Source: Tyzzerella sp.
GTDB lineage: Bacteria; Bacillota; Clostridia; Lachnospirales; Lachnospiraceae
Assembly (NCBI GenBank): GCA_017465565.1
Contig: JAFTWA010000048.1
Coordinates: forward strand, 1 to 52,317
Reading direction: 5' to 3'
Length of the DNA: 52,317 bases
In this document: one piece after another, positions 50,649 to 52,317 of the stretch
Layout of the letters: every line of letters begins with the position of its first letter
Position numbering within the stretch: position 1 is the first letter of the stretch
Notes under the pieces: generated by a model
Databases searched by the model: none
What the model saw: the letters and a program-made list of their open reading frames with translations, nothing else
Told to the model about the DNA's origin: nothing
Program-made: the position numbers and the translations under genes

Positions 50649-52317
50649 TGGCACTTAGTGGAAGTTTTAATACAAATTCATATAGTGGGCGTTACTATAC
50701 GCTTAGCTGGACTGCTTCTCAATCCGTAGCAAGTAATCAGTCCACAATTAATTGGACTATATCATGTGCTGGTGATAGTGGCGTATGGTATGCGGAGAGA
50801 ACGTTGGTGGCAGTAATTGCAGGAACAACAGTGTATTCTAAGACGGACAGGGTAGAGCGGTATTCGGGAACAATTGCAACCGGAACAATTACACTAAATC
50901 ATAATACAGATGGTACAAAAAGTTTCAGTGCTAGTTTGCAGGTGGCAGTTTATACTTCGGCTGTAAACTGTACTGGTTCAGGAAGTTTTACACTTAATAC
51001 CATTGCAAGAAAATCAACCCTTTCGGTACCCAATGGTACATTGGGAAAATCGCAAACACTTACTGTTGCAGAACAAGACGGGACATTCAAGCACAAATTA
51101 ATATATGCTTGTGGGAATGCATCTGGATATATTCTAGGAAGTTCTAGCAGTTTTTCTACATCAAACAGCGTTTCTTGGGAACCGCCTATATCCTTGGCAA
51201 GTCAAAATACATCCGGTGAGAATGTTTCTGTTACCTTTACCTTGTATACATATACAAGCGGTGGGACTTCAATTGGAAGTAATTCTTATACAAGAACATT
51301 TGCTATTCCAGCAACCGTTGCACCGATAGCAACAATTGAGGAACCAACTGATCCTGAAGGTTGGCTGGAACAATTCGGAAAGTTTATACAAGGAAAATCG
51401 ACTGTTGGAGTAGCAATTAAGGCTGAAGGAAGCTATGGTTCCACAATTAAGTCTTATAAAACAACAGTTGACGGAAAAACATACACAAATGCAGAATTTA
51501 CTACAGATGTACTTGCGGGGAAAGATACACTTACTATTACTGCTGTGGTGACGGATTCACGTGGACGTTCTGCAACAGCTACAAAAGAAATTGATGTATA
51601 CGAATATAAAGTGCCTAAGATAACATCACTCAATGCAAAACGATGTTTACAGGACGGCACCATTAATAATTCTGGTGCTTATTTGAAGGCTGAATTTAGT
51701 AACGAAGTCACATCTCTGGATGAACAGAATACGGCTAGTGTATCGATAAACTATAAAAAGAAGTCAGATAGCAATTTCAAATCTGTAATTTTGGGTGATT
51801 TTGAGAATACTTATTTAATTTCGGCTGGCAACTATATTTTTGAAGCTGACAAATCTTCAAGCTATGATATAGAAATTGTTGTTAAAGATGCGTTTGGCAC
51901 AATAAGAAAAAGAACGACAGGACCGTCTGAGGCGGTTTTTTCTTCTAAATTTAGACAAGGACTCGGATATGCGTTGGGAAAACTTGCAGAATTAGAAGGA
52001 GTATTTGATATTGGGTGGAAAACCCGGTTTTCTGGTGGAGTCCTACATTTAGTGTTGGATGAATTAACCGATTTAAATGAAATTTTAACACCTAATATTT
52101 ATGCGGGGCGTGATGTGGCAATAGCAGGTTATTCGAATTGTCCGGCTGATTATACGGAAGGGAAATTTACACTCGAAGTTGTTAGTTGCGGGGATAATGG
52201 TGAGTTAAAGCAAACATTTACTACTTGCAGTAAGGATAATCCGCAAGTGTATGTGAGATTTTATTATGATGGAGAATGGGGAGCATGGGTAAATCGATTT
52301 GCTGAATTAAATAGCAA
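50648..52317 (+). CDS. DUF859-type tail fibre with pyocin-knob domain (partial)
   Basis: The frame is open from the ATG at 50648 to the window end, at least 556 residues, so the 3' end is missing. The N-terminus MALSGSFNTNSYSGRYYTLS and a Ser/Thr/Tyr-rich body of Ig-like repeats match the DUF859 phage minor structural family. Near residues 470-555 the pattern DLNEILTPNIYAGRDVA, CPADYTEGKFTLEVV and QVYVRFYYDGEWGAWV is a pyocin-knob-like receptor-binding module. It is the candidate target-range determinant of the particle. It is coupled to the hub gene by a 1-nt overlap. Confidence 0.85.
   Translation, partial: MALSGSFNTNSYSGRYYTLSWTASQSVASNQSTINWTISCAGDSGVWYAERTLVAVIAGTTVYSKTDRVERYSGTIATGTITLNHNTDGTKSFSASLQVAVYTSAVNCTGSGSFTLNTIARKSTLSVPNGTLGKSQTLTVAEQDGTFKHKLIYACGNASGYILGSSSSFSTSNSVSWEPPISLASQNTSGENVSVTFTLYTYTSGGTSIGSNSYTRTFAIPATVAPIATIEEPTDPEGWLEQFGKFIQGKSTVGVAIKAEGSYGSTIKSYKTTVDGKTYTNAEFTTDVLAGKDTLTITAVVTDSRGRSATATKEIDVYEYKVPKITSLNAKRCLQDGTINNSGAYLKAEFSNEVTSLDEQNTASVSINYKKKSDSNFKSVILGDFENTYLISAGNYIFEADKSSSYDIEIVVKDAFGTIRKRTTGPSEAVFSSKFRQGLGYALGKLAELEGVFDIGWKTRFSGGVLHLVLDELTDLNEILTPNIYAGRDVAIAGYSNCPADYTEGKFTLEVVSCGDNGELKQTFTTCSKDNPQVYVRFYYDGEWGAWVNRFAELNS

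Overview
This window spans the chromosomal replication origin of a low-GC Gram-positive anaerobe. The gene order around dnaA, the T-box leader, the SpoIID/SpoIIQ-like pair and the protein sequences point to class Clostridia, most likely family Lachnospiraceae. Genus and species cannot be named from the sequence alone.

Left arm (1-9121, mostly minus strand): a tRNA-Ser(GCU) with its own consensus promoter; a PduO-type corrinoid adenosyltransferase coupled to an acylglycerolphosphate acyltransferase; a lone plus-strand C_GCAxxG_C_C protein; then the operon dnaN-S4 protein-recF-gyrB-gyrA running away from the origin. The origin is bipartite. DnaA boxes lie both between dnaA and dnaN (9198-9383) and upstream of dnaA (10876-11005), the latter next to an A/T-rich tract.

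Right arm (11034-21962, plus strand): rpmH-rnpA-yidD-yidC-jag, then mnmE-mnmG-rsmG, three perfect parS sites, parA-parB, a DUF4446 protein, serS and tRNA-Arg(CCU). From 22 kb to 40 kb come metabolic and envelope genes: mannonate dehydratase, a DegV protein, a polysaccharide deacetylase, an LCP ligase, T-box controlled ileS, glycogen phosphorylase, a noncoding block of 64-bp CTAG-rich tandem repeats, a predicted PD-(D/E)XK protein, a SpoIID/SpoIIQ-like pair, and a four-gene ABC export operon of the gliding-protein type (ATPase, permease, GldG-like, DUF4340).

Accessory region (40304 to the right end): an ImmA-like protease and an XRE repressor face a sigma-like late regulator across a switch holding four 17-bp operators. 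A siphovirus-type tail module follows directly: tail terminator, tail tube, tail chaperone with a canonical -1 slippery site, short tape measure, distal tail, tail-associated protein, and a DUF859/pyocin-knob fibre cut by the window end. No integrase, replication, terminase, portal or capsid gene is present between the switch and the tail genes. The simplest reading is a non-contractile (F-type) phage-tail-like bacteriocin, or a prophage reduced to its tail. Inserted between tape measure and distal-tail genes is a four-gene cassette with its own promoters and terminators: DUF4177 protein, SPFH protein with five zinc ribbons, and two membrane proteins. It looks like a moron and may be a membrane-protection or immunity module (inference).

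Genes point away from the origin on both arms up to about 21 kb, as expected for co-directional replication and transcription.
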